Assembly: GCF_964340395.1 (NCBI RefSeq)
Contig: NC_135550.1
Span: forward strand, 24,387,676 to 24,451,675
DNA length: 64,000 nt
Direction of reading: 5' to 3'
Origin: Glandiceps talaboti
Lineage: Eukaryota; Hemichordata; Enteropneusta; Spengelidae
Below, piece by piece: positions 12,444 through 26,700 of this stretch. How positions within the stretch are numbered: position 1 is the first letter of the stretch; every line of letters begins with the position of its first letter. The notes beneath the pieces are model-generated. The model did no database searches. It saw nothing but the letters and a program-made list of their open reading frames with translations, and was not told the origin of the DNA. The position numbers and the translations under genes are program-made.

Positions 12444-14529
12444 TTTTAATTGTTAATTTATAAAACAATTTTATCATGACATCCTACTCAAAAAATCAAT
12501 GTGAAACAACATTTGTAACTCAATACAATGCACAAAGCTAAAAAATGTGTAAAGTATGTGTACAGTAACAATTATTTTATCAATCTTATGCAATTTATTG
12601 AGTTACAAACAAGGACTTAAAGGCATATGTTGTTTCACATTGATTTTTCAAGTAGGACGTCATGATAAAATTGTTTTATGAATTAAAAATCAAAAATGAA
12701 TAGTAAATACCCAATCCTCATTCATGTGGCCCCATTAATCTAAAAATTCACATAACAGAATGTCACATATAACATATTCAATAGGAATGATGGAAAAATG
12801 AATTAATTATTGTGGGATAAACATGATTGAAAATTGATACCTCTTACATGGGAAATGAATTAAAAGTGTGCATATAAATTTGGTAGCTTGTGAATACTTT
12901 GCAAATCTTGTTAGTCTCTTTATCTCAATTTACCTCTTGTTATCGTCATGTACGTACATTGTACAAATGTTTCTATTCAAGTGTCAGTAGGCTGTTGTAC
13001 CAAGTCATGTTGTTGCCATGACAACACTGCGAGCCTGAAGAAAAGTTCTAAATTCTAGCCAGGGGATGAGTTCATTCACTATTGTGTCATTTGACAAGAG
13101 TAGTGTTGTCTGCCTGAGTAAATGTTTTCTTTAGAATCCCTCTACATTTTGTGAGCACTTCTATAGATGTCATGCAGTGTCTCTGCTTCTAAAAATGGAA
13201 CTCAGTGAGCATGCAAAACCTTTTAAGATGTATTTTCTCAATAAGCACCACATGGGCAGTAATGCTACCCCACTGGTCTTCGTAAATGAGTCATTGAGGA
13301 CAAGAAAGAAATGCCATCAGTGGAGGTACAAAATTGTAAGCAAAAGCAATTTATTTGTAACTTAATCTATCTTTCAAGGTTTATGTCCTCTCTGAATCTT
13401 TATTAGTATCACAGAACAAGATGAGGACTTGAAATTTGAAAATATAAAAATGTGGCAACAATCGACTCTTTGTTTTGACTAACAAGGTTTTCAAATTTGT
13501 ACATGTAATGATAAAAAATCAGTCTGATTTAATGCTGAATTTTAATTTTAAGAAAACACATTTTTTTTTTCAAATCAATATTTCTGTCAAGTGAAATCTT
13601 GTGATATTCTACAAAGTAATGCAGTCCAGTGTTACATAGAAGTCAACGTGGCATTTTAATAATATGATGTTACGTACATAATCAACTTCACTTTCCCCAA
13701 AAAAAATTACAAAAAAAAAGGCATGAAAAGCTTCTCTTCTGTGTGGATTTGGGTCTTGCATACATGGACATATTTAAAGAATATACAATGTACATATATA
13801 TGTACATTTGTATATACGATAAGACCATACTGTAAACCGGGAAATTTTCACCAAAGATTTATTTTTACTTTGCTCAACAACAAAAACGCAAACACAAGTA
13901 GTGACTAAAATGCCTTCTTGTACATGAACACAATGTGCCAGTCTGGTAATTAGTAAAAAATAGTCTGTCAGAACTGGCTGAAGACTGTAAAAAAAATCAC
14001 AAAATTTCCTAGTGGCAAAATTATCTAGGTTTACAATAAAAAAAATATCATGCATGTTATCCCATATAAATAGACCATTACTAATGGAATTCTCTAAATA
14101 GATATATACCATGAACTGCGTCCTTTAGATTTTAGTGGTTTATTTATAATTCCACCTCTGATAGAGACATTGGAATTTCTGAGACAGCACCCACGCACAG
14201 TATTCTGATTGACCTACAATGTGTTATTTATACACAGCTTTGTAGTACATATATACGTACATACTTGTACCTGTGTGACAGAGAATCATTCTAAACACAT
14301 TAGTCAGGCATGTAAAATGAATAAAATTTGTGCTGATCAGGGTTTGAATTTCAAGTCAAAAATAGGTATTTCTGTAGTATATTATGAAATGTAATTAAGT
14401 TATGAGTGTGGGGACATGTTATAGGTCTCTCTGTGTAACACAAAACACCACGGAAAGCTTCATTTTCACATCATTTTAGCACAACTGGACCTCAGTTCAG
14501 TTGTGCTATAGGCATGGTGAATTGTCTGC

Positions 14530-14572
<43 letters not shown>

Positions 14573-14641
14573 TGTGTCTGTGTGTGTGTCTGTGTGTGTG
14601 TCTGTCTTGCTGTCTGTCTGTCTCTGTCTGTCTGTCTGTCC

Positions 14642-14708
<67 letters not shown>

Positions 14709-17700
14709 TGTGTGTGTGGGATATTTCTAGGGATTTGTAGCAGATGTGTAGCAGAATTGAAGAACCGTGTTATGGATTGAAAGACAAGTGATGTGAAAAT
14801 TAGGTCTAAAATGTGAAGTTAGGTCAAAAAGTTATGTCTCAAAATCAACTGGGTGGCCATGGATGGAGCTGAAATTCTGTGTATGTGTGTGTGTTCTAGA
14901 AGTGTCAATGATCAGAGGAACGTTGTACAAGACATTGACACACATGTCCCTCCTAGCAAATATGTGACTGGACCCTTAGAAATAGTGAAATACCTACATT
15001 TTGACAAGATCACACCCAGTACCCACAGCAACAATCATATGATAGTGCATATTGCAAAGGTAACAGCAGAGATGGGTTGGCAAGTGGATAAACATTCAAA
15101 AACAACATATGTATGCCTCGCAACAAGACCATACTCATAACAAGAGTAAAATGATGATCTATATTGCAAAAAAAATAAACAGGTATGGGTAGGCAAGTGG
15201 AGAAACATCCGAAAGTAAATGCATATAAGCTTAGCAACAAGATCATGTCCATAGCAACATTCACATAATAGCGTTTATTGCAAAGATAAAAATAGGGATG
15301 GATAGGCATATGAACACATTGTATGCCTAGCAACAAGACTATGCCCATAGCAACATTAACTATTAGTATTACCTCATCAATCATTGCCTAAACCACTAAT
15401 GTGTTCTTGGATGCCATTGGTGTGACTTCTTTTTCTTTCTTTGTTTTTTTTTTGCGAGGGGGGGAGCTATTTTGGGCTCCCTTTCCACTAGAATATTAAA
15501 GATGTCGATTGGCCTTCCCTTTGATACTTGGATTTATCATATATCTCTTCTAAAAATTTAGTTCTATCAAAAATAAGGAAATGATATTGATACATATATA
15601 CAGGCATAATAATAACTAACTTCCATTTTCAACGAAAATAAAAACTCTTGAGTATATTACTGCACAAGAGTGAAGACAATGTCATTGTCTAACATTCAAC
15701 AAACCCACAACAGCTAGTACCTAAAATAGATATGTTATATAACTTTTGTGTGTGCCTTGAGCTATCAGCAGATTTTACTACATGTACATGTTGACTTAGT
15801 AGTCAATAGTTTTACTAGTAAAAGCAACAAACTGTAAACACAAACATTTAGTATATTGTAAGTACTACTTGTATTAGCAAACATTAGTCTGCACTACCTT
15901 AAAAGGAAACAATTGTTATTTTGTTATGTGATGTAATAAATGAAAATATGTATACCTGTATCTCCCAACTACAGAAATCACCTGGTTGATATGGCAAGGT
16001 AATGTACTGTATATAGTCTGTTTTTGTTAATTTGGAGCTACATTAGTGTATACATCTAGACTTGATGTTTGTGTATAGTTTAATTAATAGTCCCCAGTAC
16101 ATCACTTAGAGACAAGACATACATGTATAGTATTAGTAGTACAGTAGTCAGGGCTGTATGATTGAGAGAATGGGTGCTTTTGTCTTTTTGTTTTGCAGTA
16201 TGCATTTTTTGAAACTCGAGATCATGGGACGTGTGCTTATTTTTCTTCCCTCCGTCTACCTAAACCTCTGCCTTCTCGTCATCTTCCTGAACCTATTCTC
16301 CTTCCTCGTCTTCCTGCATTCCTTCCCACAATTCCTCACCAGAAAGTGGAGGTGTTGCGAACAAGAGAAGAACAGCGGGGATTCAACCCACTTCCAATCA
16401 AGGTGAGTTTTGCATTTGAATTTTGTGAGCGAGAGTACTTTTCTACTCTTCACTTGGAAATGGACTGGGGGAGGTTGCCATCATCATTCAGGCTCAAATC
16501 AGCTATGAGGGATCACAGCAATTCTCTTTTGTGAAATCTACATTATAGCATCAACATATTGTACGTTTTATGCCCCAATTTTTTTTTTCAAAAGTAGGGA
16601 AACCTCTCTCTTGTCATTGCTGTTAGTGATTTGTTTAAGCTGGACATAATATACTTCTTGTACATTAAAACTTAGAATATAATCCTCTTTTTACAAGATA
16701 TTCACACTGTCAATAATTGTTTCGCATATATGATACATGAATATTTCAGATAACCTATTTATTTAATAAATGAGAAAAATTTGTAAATAGAAAATTGCTA
16801 AGGCTGATGGGTAAGAAAAAGTGATTTGGCAATATATTGATTTCAATATGGAAGTATAATAAGAGTTATTAGCATAGCTTTATTAGTAATTTGTATTTAC
16901 AATATAGGCAGCTGACATTTATTTAAGTACCAAGAAAACATAAATAACACAGTTGTAAATTTCTGAATTAGCCATGATCACACAGTGTAACCATGGAGAC
17001 AGCAGTTCCTGAAACATAAAATGATCTGAACAGACTCTATACACATATTGTGTTGTAAATTATTGTACACCTACTGGGGAGGGTTTGTAGCTATGTATGT
17101 CAAGGAAATTATATTTTTCATCTGTCGGTGATTTTCTTATCACATCCTTAATGATTATAGATCATCATTAACAAATAACAGTCAACTCTCAGTCAACTCT
17201 GTTAGACAGTGGGTTTTTTTTTTATCTCATTGCTACTTTATTAAAATTAATCAATTTTGAAAGAATGATGCAATCTCTATGTTCAAGCTGTATTGCTAAA
17301 AAGGAAGAAGCAAAATGCTATTCATTTCACTCAATAGTAGTTATGTCAAACAAGAGGAAACCTGTATAACCCAGATATTGGATGTATGGCCCATAGTTGT
17401 ATAGTTACTATATATATGCTTCAAGCCATCATAATTTAGGCCAGATAAACATGCTTCACTAAATCTTTATCTGTATTCTGTAAGAAATTAATAGTACTTT
17501 TATTTTCCTCTCAATATGTCCATGTGCACTGTACATGTACTATGTCAGTATTTTAAATAGGGTCTTCATACAACAGGACAGTCAACCACTACAGATCTTT
17601 TGGATTGGTTTCATGCAAACTACATCATATATATGATGTGGATATATGAACAGTTTCCCCCAAAAATAGAGAAAATAGTTGTCATGAATCTTGATTTTCA

Positions 17701-20700
17701 AGTGAAAGTTCAACTTTGTGAACAGTGACTGCAATATAAACTCCATGGCAATAATTTTATGTCATGATTCTCAGAAGGAAATTAACAAAAGCAGTTAGTT
17801 GTGCTGTAATCTTGATAGAAAGATTGTGATTATGAATTTAATAATATGCAATGGTTTATACTGAAGATTGTATTGAATGAGAACGATGATAAAATGATGA
17901 CGTTTATGATAACAGTATAAATACAATTATATATCACATGATTAATATAATTATATATATCACATGATAAGTCTATGTCACAGTATAGAATATGTTGTCT
18001 GTCAATGTGCTCCAAATCCTGAGTTCACTGACTGGTAAAATCAAATAAATGGAAAGTGCTGCACACAGCAAATGTTATATTAAATTAAGGATGCCATATA
18101 ACATTAAATGTCAGTCACAGTTTCACTAGCTGGCTAGCTCGATATTGCCTATCCATCTTGAATAATCAATGGATTCTGATTGTATCCCCATTCCATTGCA
18201 TTAGAGAGTTGAGTTGAGTTGAATCGAGTTTAATAGTCAAAATTTCACTTTCTGTATTTAAAAGTAAAAGGGAGAGAATATAACCTGTGAATTGAGCACA
18301 AATAATTATCAATGAATATCTGTTTTCAAGATAAAGCACAAAATTAATACTGAATTATTTAACATTATATCAAGACTGCGAAGAAGAAAAGGAAAGAGTG
18401 AAGGGTGGTCTTTGAATTGGAATGTCTTTATTGAATGGTGCATTTGTGTCTCTTTAGTGCTTAGTTGCTACTGTTATTGATTATATTGATGAGTAGACTA
18501 CTTGACTGCCCTCAATACCCTGTTGCTTGTTTTGCTTCACATACTCTACATATAAAGGTATTGAGTATTGTCAATATCTCTAAATCCAAAATTGTGTACA
18601 TTAATTGTTTTGAAGAAACTATGACAATTAATGTCCTGTTCTGAACACATGGGGGCGCTCTGTGGTGGGTTGGGGGTCATATGAATTGGTACTTCAAAAT
18701 AGCAGTGCCTAGTTTGTCCCCATATCACAGCATTTTTATGATCATGGGTCATACTTTGAAATGTAAGTTGGGGAAACAACTTTGGATGAGCACATACCTG
18801 TAGCTATTGATATATTTTGCAGTGGAAATCACAGGATCCATTTTGAAACACATTTCATTACATTCTAAATATAAACTATTTCTACAAAAGTTTGTGTACT
18901 CAGTACATGAGTGTATATATTCTAAATAAACAGTTGTAATAACCTAACCACCCAACCAGCTTTCCTGTATAACTTGTAATAGTCAGTTCTCTTATTATGA
19001 TACACAAATATAGGCAAACAATGTCATTTGACACCATCTTTTTGTCTCTATCAACACCATCTTTTTGTCTCTGTCAACTATCATTCTTAACAATTACATT
19101 TAAAACCTACAGACTTGCAGGAATCCAATATGATATTACATGTACTGATGACAGTGTTATAAAATTAAAAAAGATCTACCAGAAGTTAATCAAGCAGCCA
19201 CTAGAATACTACCAGTAGTATTAAGGAGTTTGTAGTGTTGGGGTTTGCTGTTATCCTAGGCATATGAGAAATGTCAAGAACCTTAATCTCAAACTTCGCC
19301 TTGTGGATGTCTTTGTCAACAAAAACCCCCATACATGTCACTAAATGACATGTGATGGGAAATCTGCACTTGTTTCCTTGGAGAATACATGTAGTTGTAG
19401 TCATTCCAAGTTTAGGCTGTCGGCATGCCGGAAGGTTAATGGGGTTTAGCATATCTGCACGTATAAGATTATGCAGTTATTCACTTCCAATGTGCCAAAA
19501 GTTACAAATTCATATAAAGTGATTTAAGTTGGCCAACACGCACATAGTACAGTTGTAGGACTAATTACATACATATACCTCCAGCTGAGTTGACCTTGTC
19601 ATAGTGAAGGACACTCCTTTCATTCATTCTTGAGAAACAACTTCCTCTTTCCATTAAACCTTGGTACTGTTTGTTGATAGTTTACAGTGTTTTTAGCTCT
19701 GTATGTGGTACTTCTCACATTTTGTCTCAGCTACAGTTAGTTGACATAGTTACAGTTTTGTAGCTCTGTACATGTATGTGGTACTTCTTCAGCTAGTTAG
19801 AGTAACATAACATAGTTTACAGTGTTTTAGCTCTGTATGTGGTACTTCACAACTACAGTTAGTTGACATAGTTTACAGTGTTGTAGCTCTGTACATGTAT
19901 GTGGTACTTCTCAACTAGTTAGAGTAACATGACTCATTTATTTAGATTGCAGCCAAACAGAATTTAGAATAATCAACATCCTGTCCCATTTTTTACAATA
20001 AAACATATTTCATGCAATATAAACAACACCAAAATTTTGCAAGCTTGCCAAGAGAATTTCGAGAAGCTCCATCATATTCCAAGATAGGCAGTGAAAGGTA
20101 CTTGGCGTACATCATTGTTTCTGTATCTGTTCTGTATCTATCTGTATCATAGACGTACAGGCACCAAAAGTGGTTGTTGTGTTTGTAGTCAAGGGGAACG
20201 TAAAGCAATACAGTACATGTATTATAAAGACTATCAATATATTTAATGGCCCAATGTGGATTCAAATTTAGCTTCTTAGTTGTCTGTTAGAGCTATCTAA
20301 AATGAATATCTTGTCTAACTTTTATGGCTCTACTGATGTGATAGCACTATTAAATGCAAGAACCCGGCCTTTAAAGTGAACCCCCAAGTGCATCAAAGAA
20401 CTGTATTGCTATGATATTCTTTAGATATCTTCGCCATCTAGAAGATGCTTACAGTCAACTTACATTGTCACTGAAGTTTTGTAAAAATAGATATTTCCAT
20501 GTACCAAATACCGCCTTGTTTACATTATGTGGAACCTCAATGAAATTACAGTACATGTATAATGTATATGTTATTATGAGGGAGAGATTAGCTAATTATG
20601 ATAAAAGAAATTTAGATAAAAAAGAGTGATGTTTTATCATTTTACCTCAGAAATTAAGATTGAATAGCAAACTATTACAGAGTATAATATTAATGAAACT

Positions 20701-23700
20701 TATCTCCAATTACCTAAATTACATAAAGAACCACGTAACAAAGTTTTTGTAATGCATATACTATAGAATGATAATAATGAGAAAACTGTGGCAGTAATGT
20801 AAGGAATGCAAAGTTTATTTCAGAATTTTGATGTTTGATCAGCAAAAGTTTACAGTTCAACCATTCTTGACATTGATATGGTAAAGTCAGATTAATTATC
20901 ACAAGAAAGTAATGTGAGATTGATTATGTGTCAAAATGGTCAATTTTTTAAAGTCACAAATACATATATTTATTTGGAAAGTGTAACTTAAAAATTTGAT
21001 TTGAATGTCAAGTGTACGGAATGTAAACATGACTTTGAAATTAAGATTACAAATTGTAAAAAATTCCAGTACTGTAATCAGTTAGTTTGAGTGAGGCCTT
21101 TACTATTAAGAAGGGCGCCCTCACAGCCACATTGTAAGTTATGAGATAATAATAAATTGATATAAAATCTAATCGGAAAGATTGAGCAAGGCAGCTGCAG
21201 ATTTGATTGGCAGGCCTTTGGAAAATTACCATTTAAGGTCACTTTCCTCTTCATTAGAACTGTAGAGGGAGCACTACAGTTGTTGGATCAGCTATTTTAC
21301 GTGTACATGTGTCATTGAGAAAATGTTGTTCTTCTGTTTGTAGCGTGGTAGGCCTAGAATAGGAAAGCCAAAGGAAGACCTCGACCCCATATCACCAAGA
21401 GGGAGACCAATATCTCCTGATTATAACCAGCTGACAAGGTAGGTTGTCTACCACTATGATATTTCAGATCATTTGTTCAAATGCAGATGCAGGGATTATT
21501 GAATATAAAATAGCTGAAGTTGATTCCAGTTTCTATGGAAGACCGGTGAGGACAGTGACCTGCAAGTTGCACAACTGCGACCTGCAAGTTGCAAAACTGC
21601 GACATACGAGTTGGAAAACTGACACCTGTGACTTGTCAGCCTCGATTTCTCATTTTCTCGTAATACTAGAGATTAGGGTATTTATTGTTGACAAGGGCGA
21701 TTTAGCCAATTGGCCATGCAGTTTCGTCCAGACACGAAGGAGCCTCGAAAAGCTGTCTTTATACAACCCCATGACCTAGCTATTTGCCGTACTGTTCGTA
21801 CTCTCGAAGTGATCTGTGACCTGTGAGTGTGACCTAGCGTTGGGTCAACGCATACTCTGTGGAATAATTAATCTTACCAGTACACATGTATGTTTCGCTC
21901 TTGCAAGTGTTGTGGTCAAAAATAAATAATAAAATGACTATGTTATGCGTAATACACTCAAAGTTACATTCGCCAATGCACTGAGTTGGATGATGCACAC
22001 AGCCTTGGCACAGCACGGCAGCCATCTTTTCGCTGGGCAATTCATAGTACACACGCCAGCGTTATAATTATACGGGAACCATTAGCCGAATTTGCAGGGA
22101 ATATGCTACCTGACGTGCTGTATCAAGAAGGTGCCCCTAAAATAACCCCAAAAATATCCTAAAGTAAAAAAGAACAATTAAGTCGCAGTTTTGTAACTGG
22201 CAGGCACAGGTCCCTGTCCTCACTGGTCTTCCATAGCCCGTTCCATAGGTTTCTTAGTAATTAGAAATGTCAGAGTTCATGTTACAAGTTTATGCATGAT
22301 AACTCTTCCTTTCTTTCTTTTTAAAAGTTGTTCAAAAGCAGTAATGAACAATTGAATCAATTTCTTCCCTTTTCTGTTTGTCAGGAAAAGCTCTAGGTCT
22401 TTCACAATGGTGAAAAACAATGGTGTAAGCCACGTAGAGTACATGGAAGCTAGAGACAGACTGAAGAGTAGTAAGAGTGATAATGGTCTTCCTAACCCAC
22501 TCGATGAAATTCACCGAGTTGTATCCAGTTCAAGAGATTTACTAGGACTAGATGATGTCTATAACAATGTCTGTAAAGTAAGTTGGGTTGGTCAGTTGCC
22601 ATGCTGATTTTGCATGTCTTGCTGGTTTGCAGTGTTGCACAATAATAAATTGACTTGTGTGTTTGTTTGTTTCTATTTCATTCCTCTGTGACTATACTAG
22701 TGTTCATATTGTTGGCAATGTGGCATTATTACTCAGATTATTAATAATTAGATATTGTATCACAACCAAGGGTTGTAATTACTTTGCAAAAAACGTTAAC
22801 GATTTTACCCTTTCGTGTTGTCAGGCTTTGTCACAACTGTCCATTTGCAGACTTTACTGCAAGACAGCATTAAAGCCAGCAAACGGACAGTTTGATAAAG
22901 TCTGTCAATCGGAACAGGTGAAATGTTTCTTGTAAGTAATTAGAACCCGTGGTCATGATACAGTGGTTTACTATGGTTTAACCTGATGAACACATTTAAG
23001 GATACTCAGATTATGTTCAAAAATGAACATTTTTCAGAAAGTTGATTGATTGATTACAAGGTGGTTTGAGGGGTTAATGATTCTTACTGTAGGAAAGTGC
23101 ACTTGCTACTAGTATGTAGAATAGTGCTTTATAGAAAAGTAACAATTGCATTTACGAACAGTAGCAGTTGATTTTGATTTCAGTAGTTTGCATTACATGT
23201 CAACTGAACACAAACCTCCCAAACAGTATTGAATAAGGCAAGAAGTTACTGTTCTGAAAGTCATAAACAAGAGGAAATCAACTCTTTGTGCTAACATTGT
23301 TTTGAAATAGATGCAGTTTCATTCAAATTGTTTTCTATTTAAAAAATTTAAGAAAACTTTTTTTTAGTTTGTAGAAATTTTTAAAAAATAATACTTGTAG
23401 TGTTGAAAAGAACATAGGATCATTATTAATAGGTCATAACAGAAAAAAACAGAATTAGTTGTGAATCAGACTACAAAAATTTACCAAAGTTAAAGGTCCA
23501 AATATTTACTGTAAGTGTAAGGTATGATAACATATAAACCATTTGTTGCTTGAAAGGAACAGTTGAGACTTTGATATTGCATGCTTTTATTTTGAATTCA
23601 GATCCAAATCAGGTACAGTCAAGAACAGAGGTACTTGAATTCAGCAAGTAGCAGCAAAACCCTTCCGCATGTAAGCTTATTTACCTACCCATAGTACTAT

Positions 23701-26700
23701 AATCCCAGTCATAGAAATCTATGCATACCATCACGTTTAAGCTTCATTTTCCTTCCATTGCATTAGAACATACTGTTTTTGAAAGTTACAGATGCCATCT
23801 GCATGTAGACTTAGCTTTCCTACACATAGAATTTAGTAAAACAAATCTAGTAATCACATCGCCTTCAATCTTGTTTATCCTTCCATTATATAAGGGAATA
23901 CAATTTTGAGCCCCCTTTTCCAGGCATTGCATGAAGATGGAGCTATAACAATGGAATCCATCCATCTGTCATATCTCTTACATGCAATAGTTGATTTCTT
24001 TCAAACTTGATATAAAGGTGAATTACTATAGCAGCTATGTGCACATTGTTTTGTTTCATGACATAAAATTTGTCATAAAAATTTGCAATTTACTGCTATC
24101 TCTAAAACACAGTGATACACAGAGACTCTATTCTGGTGTCTATCCTATATTTCTGTTCTAGTGCTAGGTACTTCAGAACAAGAGAACTTCATAGATGCAT
24201 TATTTTTGGTGCTCATATCACTTTGTAGTACAACTAAAACTATAAGGTTGTACAGTAGCTCAGAAAAAAAAAAGACAGACTACGAGATATTTAATGCAAT
24301 TATCTGACCATATTACCAGATTTGAGCTTTGGCGGCACCTGTGTCGTTACATTTGACCTCGATCTTCTGGGTCAAATTCAGAAATAAAATTTTATCCATT
24401 AAGCACATGGAAATAAATTTATTTAGGGCGAGGGGGCTGTTTTAGAAATTTCTGCATCCCATGTACTTGTATTAGTTGTAAACTTAGTATTTGTACATTT
24501 AAATATTTAATAGTTGAAAATTCAGCAAAATCTTCAGCAAGAAACCTCCATTTTTGCTTGTAGAAATTAACTTAAGAAATTCATGCATGCTTTCAAATTT
24601 AAGATAACTGCATATTTAGTCTTAGATATTAGTTTTAGAAGTTTCCACATGCCATCTGCTTGTAAGAATGTACATGTAGTATAAAATCCTTACATTCTAT
24701 CTATATATTGGCTTGGATTTCCAGCTGTTAGAGTTTTAAAGTAGAAATCAATTGATACTGAATTCCATCTATATCTTAGCTAGATTTTCCAATGTGATAG
24801 AGATTTTTAAAATGTAAAAATATCCTGTGCATGTTTAGCCTGGTTTAATCTTCGTGTGAATTCAATAGTAGAAAATCCATACGTCTACTGCTTGTAACTT
24901 CCATTATCCTGCTGAGTTTAGCTTGAGAAATCTAAGCATTCTTGTGCATGTTGCATGTAGCTTTGTTTTGCTAGCCTTGTAGAACTTAATTTTAGAAACG
25001 TAAACACATAGTAGAATCTAGCCATTGACATCCATGTATTATCATTCTAGTGTGTAAGCGTGATTTTTTGGCCATAGATTTTGTTGTAGAATTTTCATGC
25101 ACACACTTGATGAAAACATTTGAATTTTGAATTCATGGTATTTTAATGTCTAAAGCCATGTCATGTCAATAATTGTAGAGCTATCTTGCCAGAACCATAT
25201 CCCACATCATCATTACAAGTCAATTGGTGGTTTGACAAAGAAATTCATTGATAAAACTTCAAAATTGTTCCTATAAATGATGAAAATTTCTCTCCTGATT
25301 ATCTCATAAACTGACTGGTTTCAGGCAATTACACTTTCAATTTCAAACTTTCTAACAAGTTCTACAATCTTAAAGTAGACTTGACACTCGCATAGTTCGA
25401 GGTATATTTTTGACTAATAGTCGGCTGATAACATTTAATTAAATTATAACAATAATGTGAAAAATTGTCACAATCTCTCTGAGATATTCTAAGATTCAAA
25501 AATTGTTTTAAATTCTGTTGTTAGACCATTCATCACGTTGTAATGATCATATGAGAATGTTATAAAAACAGTACTGTACTGAGCAAACTAAGCTACAGGA
25601 ATTAATTAAGAGTATTTGGTCAATAATAATGTTTGAGAAATATTACCCAAAAAGCTGGTGCACCAAACTCAAAATTTAAATAGATTTTAAAATGACCACA
25701 TTAAAAGAAAGGAGAGAACAGATGAAAAGGTCATGGGTAGGGATGATATTTTATGATTCAGTCAGTTAAAATGAAGTCACATCAACCTGCTAACTTCTCT
25801 ACTGTACCTCTCAGTTATTCATACCAAGTTCCACTATGAAACAGTAATGAAACATCTCATAAATTGTCTAATACCTGATGCCATAAAACAAGTCTCCAAG
25901 TCATACTTTAATTAGTGTTAACTCTATTAATATATTGTTGTCTTTCAACATGCTAACTGTTTTAGTTGAGTTTTATTTTCTAACATCTTCTTAATTCATC
26001 AGTGTGACATTCAGATTACCAGTAGTGTGTGTTTATGATGCACAAATTCTTTGTTATTGATTTTATCACACCTCGTCCTAACTTACCATCAAACATGAAT
26101 TTGCTGTTTACGTGTACTTACATGTAACACAAAACAAGGTGAAACGAAACATCTGATGTTCCCATTTCTGTCTAAAAACCAAGTTTTACAGATCCATCAT
26201 GTAATTAGAATCCAACCTTTGTTGACCCAGATGTATAACAACCAATCTTAATCATACTAGTTCATCTACTACTATAGCAGTGACTTACTTCATGTTGACA
26301 TCTTTACAGAGAGTAGTTGAACAATGGCTTAGGCTACATTCAATACCCAACTCATTGATATGCTGACAATGCATGTTGACAATGCTGTTGCATGTGAAAC
26401 TATTGTATGATTCCCTGAGTGACAGTTGGCAATGACATTAATCAAACTAACCATTTTTTACATTCTAGTAGAATTAGAGAAATCTTTATGGACAAGTTGG
26501 GCTCCATTTTGCTCTGCTTAAACTTCTCCATGAAGATCTCGCTAATCTATATAGTCAGTAATACGAATTGCATTCAACTTGTTTTAGTTCCATACATTTC
26601 ATTCAACTTGTAAGTGTATTGTTTACTATCAGTGCCACATGATACATTGCATTTTACTTGTATCACCTCTCATCCTGATATATCGTATTCTCATCTTGAT

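Larger units (their letters stand above)
10131..16198 (+). other. Intron 2 of the long gene (MITE, microsatellites, degenerate tandem repeat)
   Basis: A 6.1-kb intron. It carries a compound microsatellite (12278-12440), a fold-back element (12444-12690), a GT/CTGT microsatellite with a hairpin head (14478-14721) and a diverged tandem repeat (15030-15385). A possible cassette exon near 13.18-13.34 kb was considered and rejected. Confidence 0.7.

Noticed and set aside
13140-13345. Cassette-exon-like segment in intron 2 with an open frame and a gtaagc donor
   Set aside because: From the best acceptor (gtcatgcag) the phase required by exon 2 hits a stop at once; the open frame does not join neighbouring exons.
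15010-15384. 124-codon minus-strand open frame with hydrophobic repeats
   Set aside because: The frame is the translation of a diverged tandem repeat; no start context or homology recognised.
16158-16406. Second plus-strand frame open through exon 3, resembling a Leu/Phe-rich membrane segment
   Set aside because: It does not join exon 2 or exon 4 in phase, whereas the Pro-rich frame does at both ends.
21344-21438. RGRP motif as an AT-hook DNA-binding domain
   Set aside because: A single short motif in a basic disordered region is common by chance; no second hook or DNA-binding domain seen.
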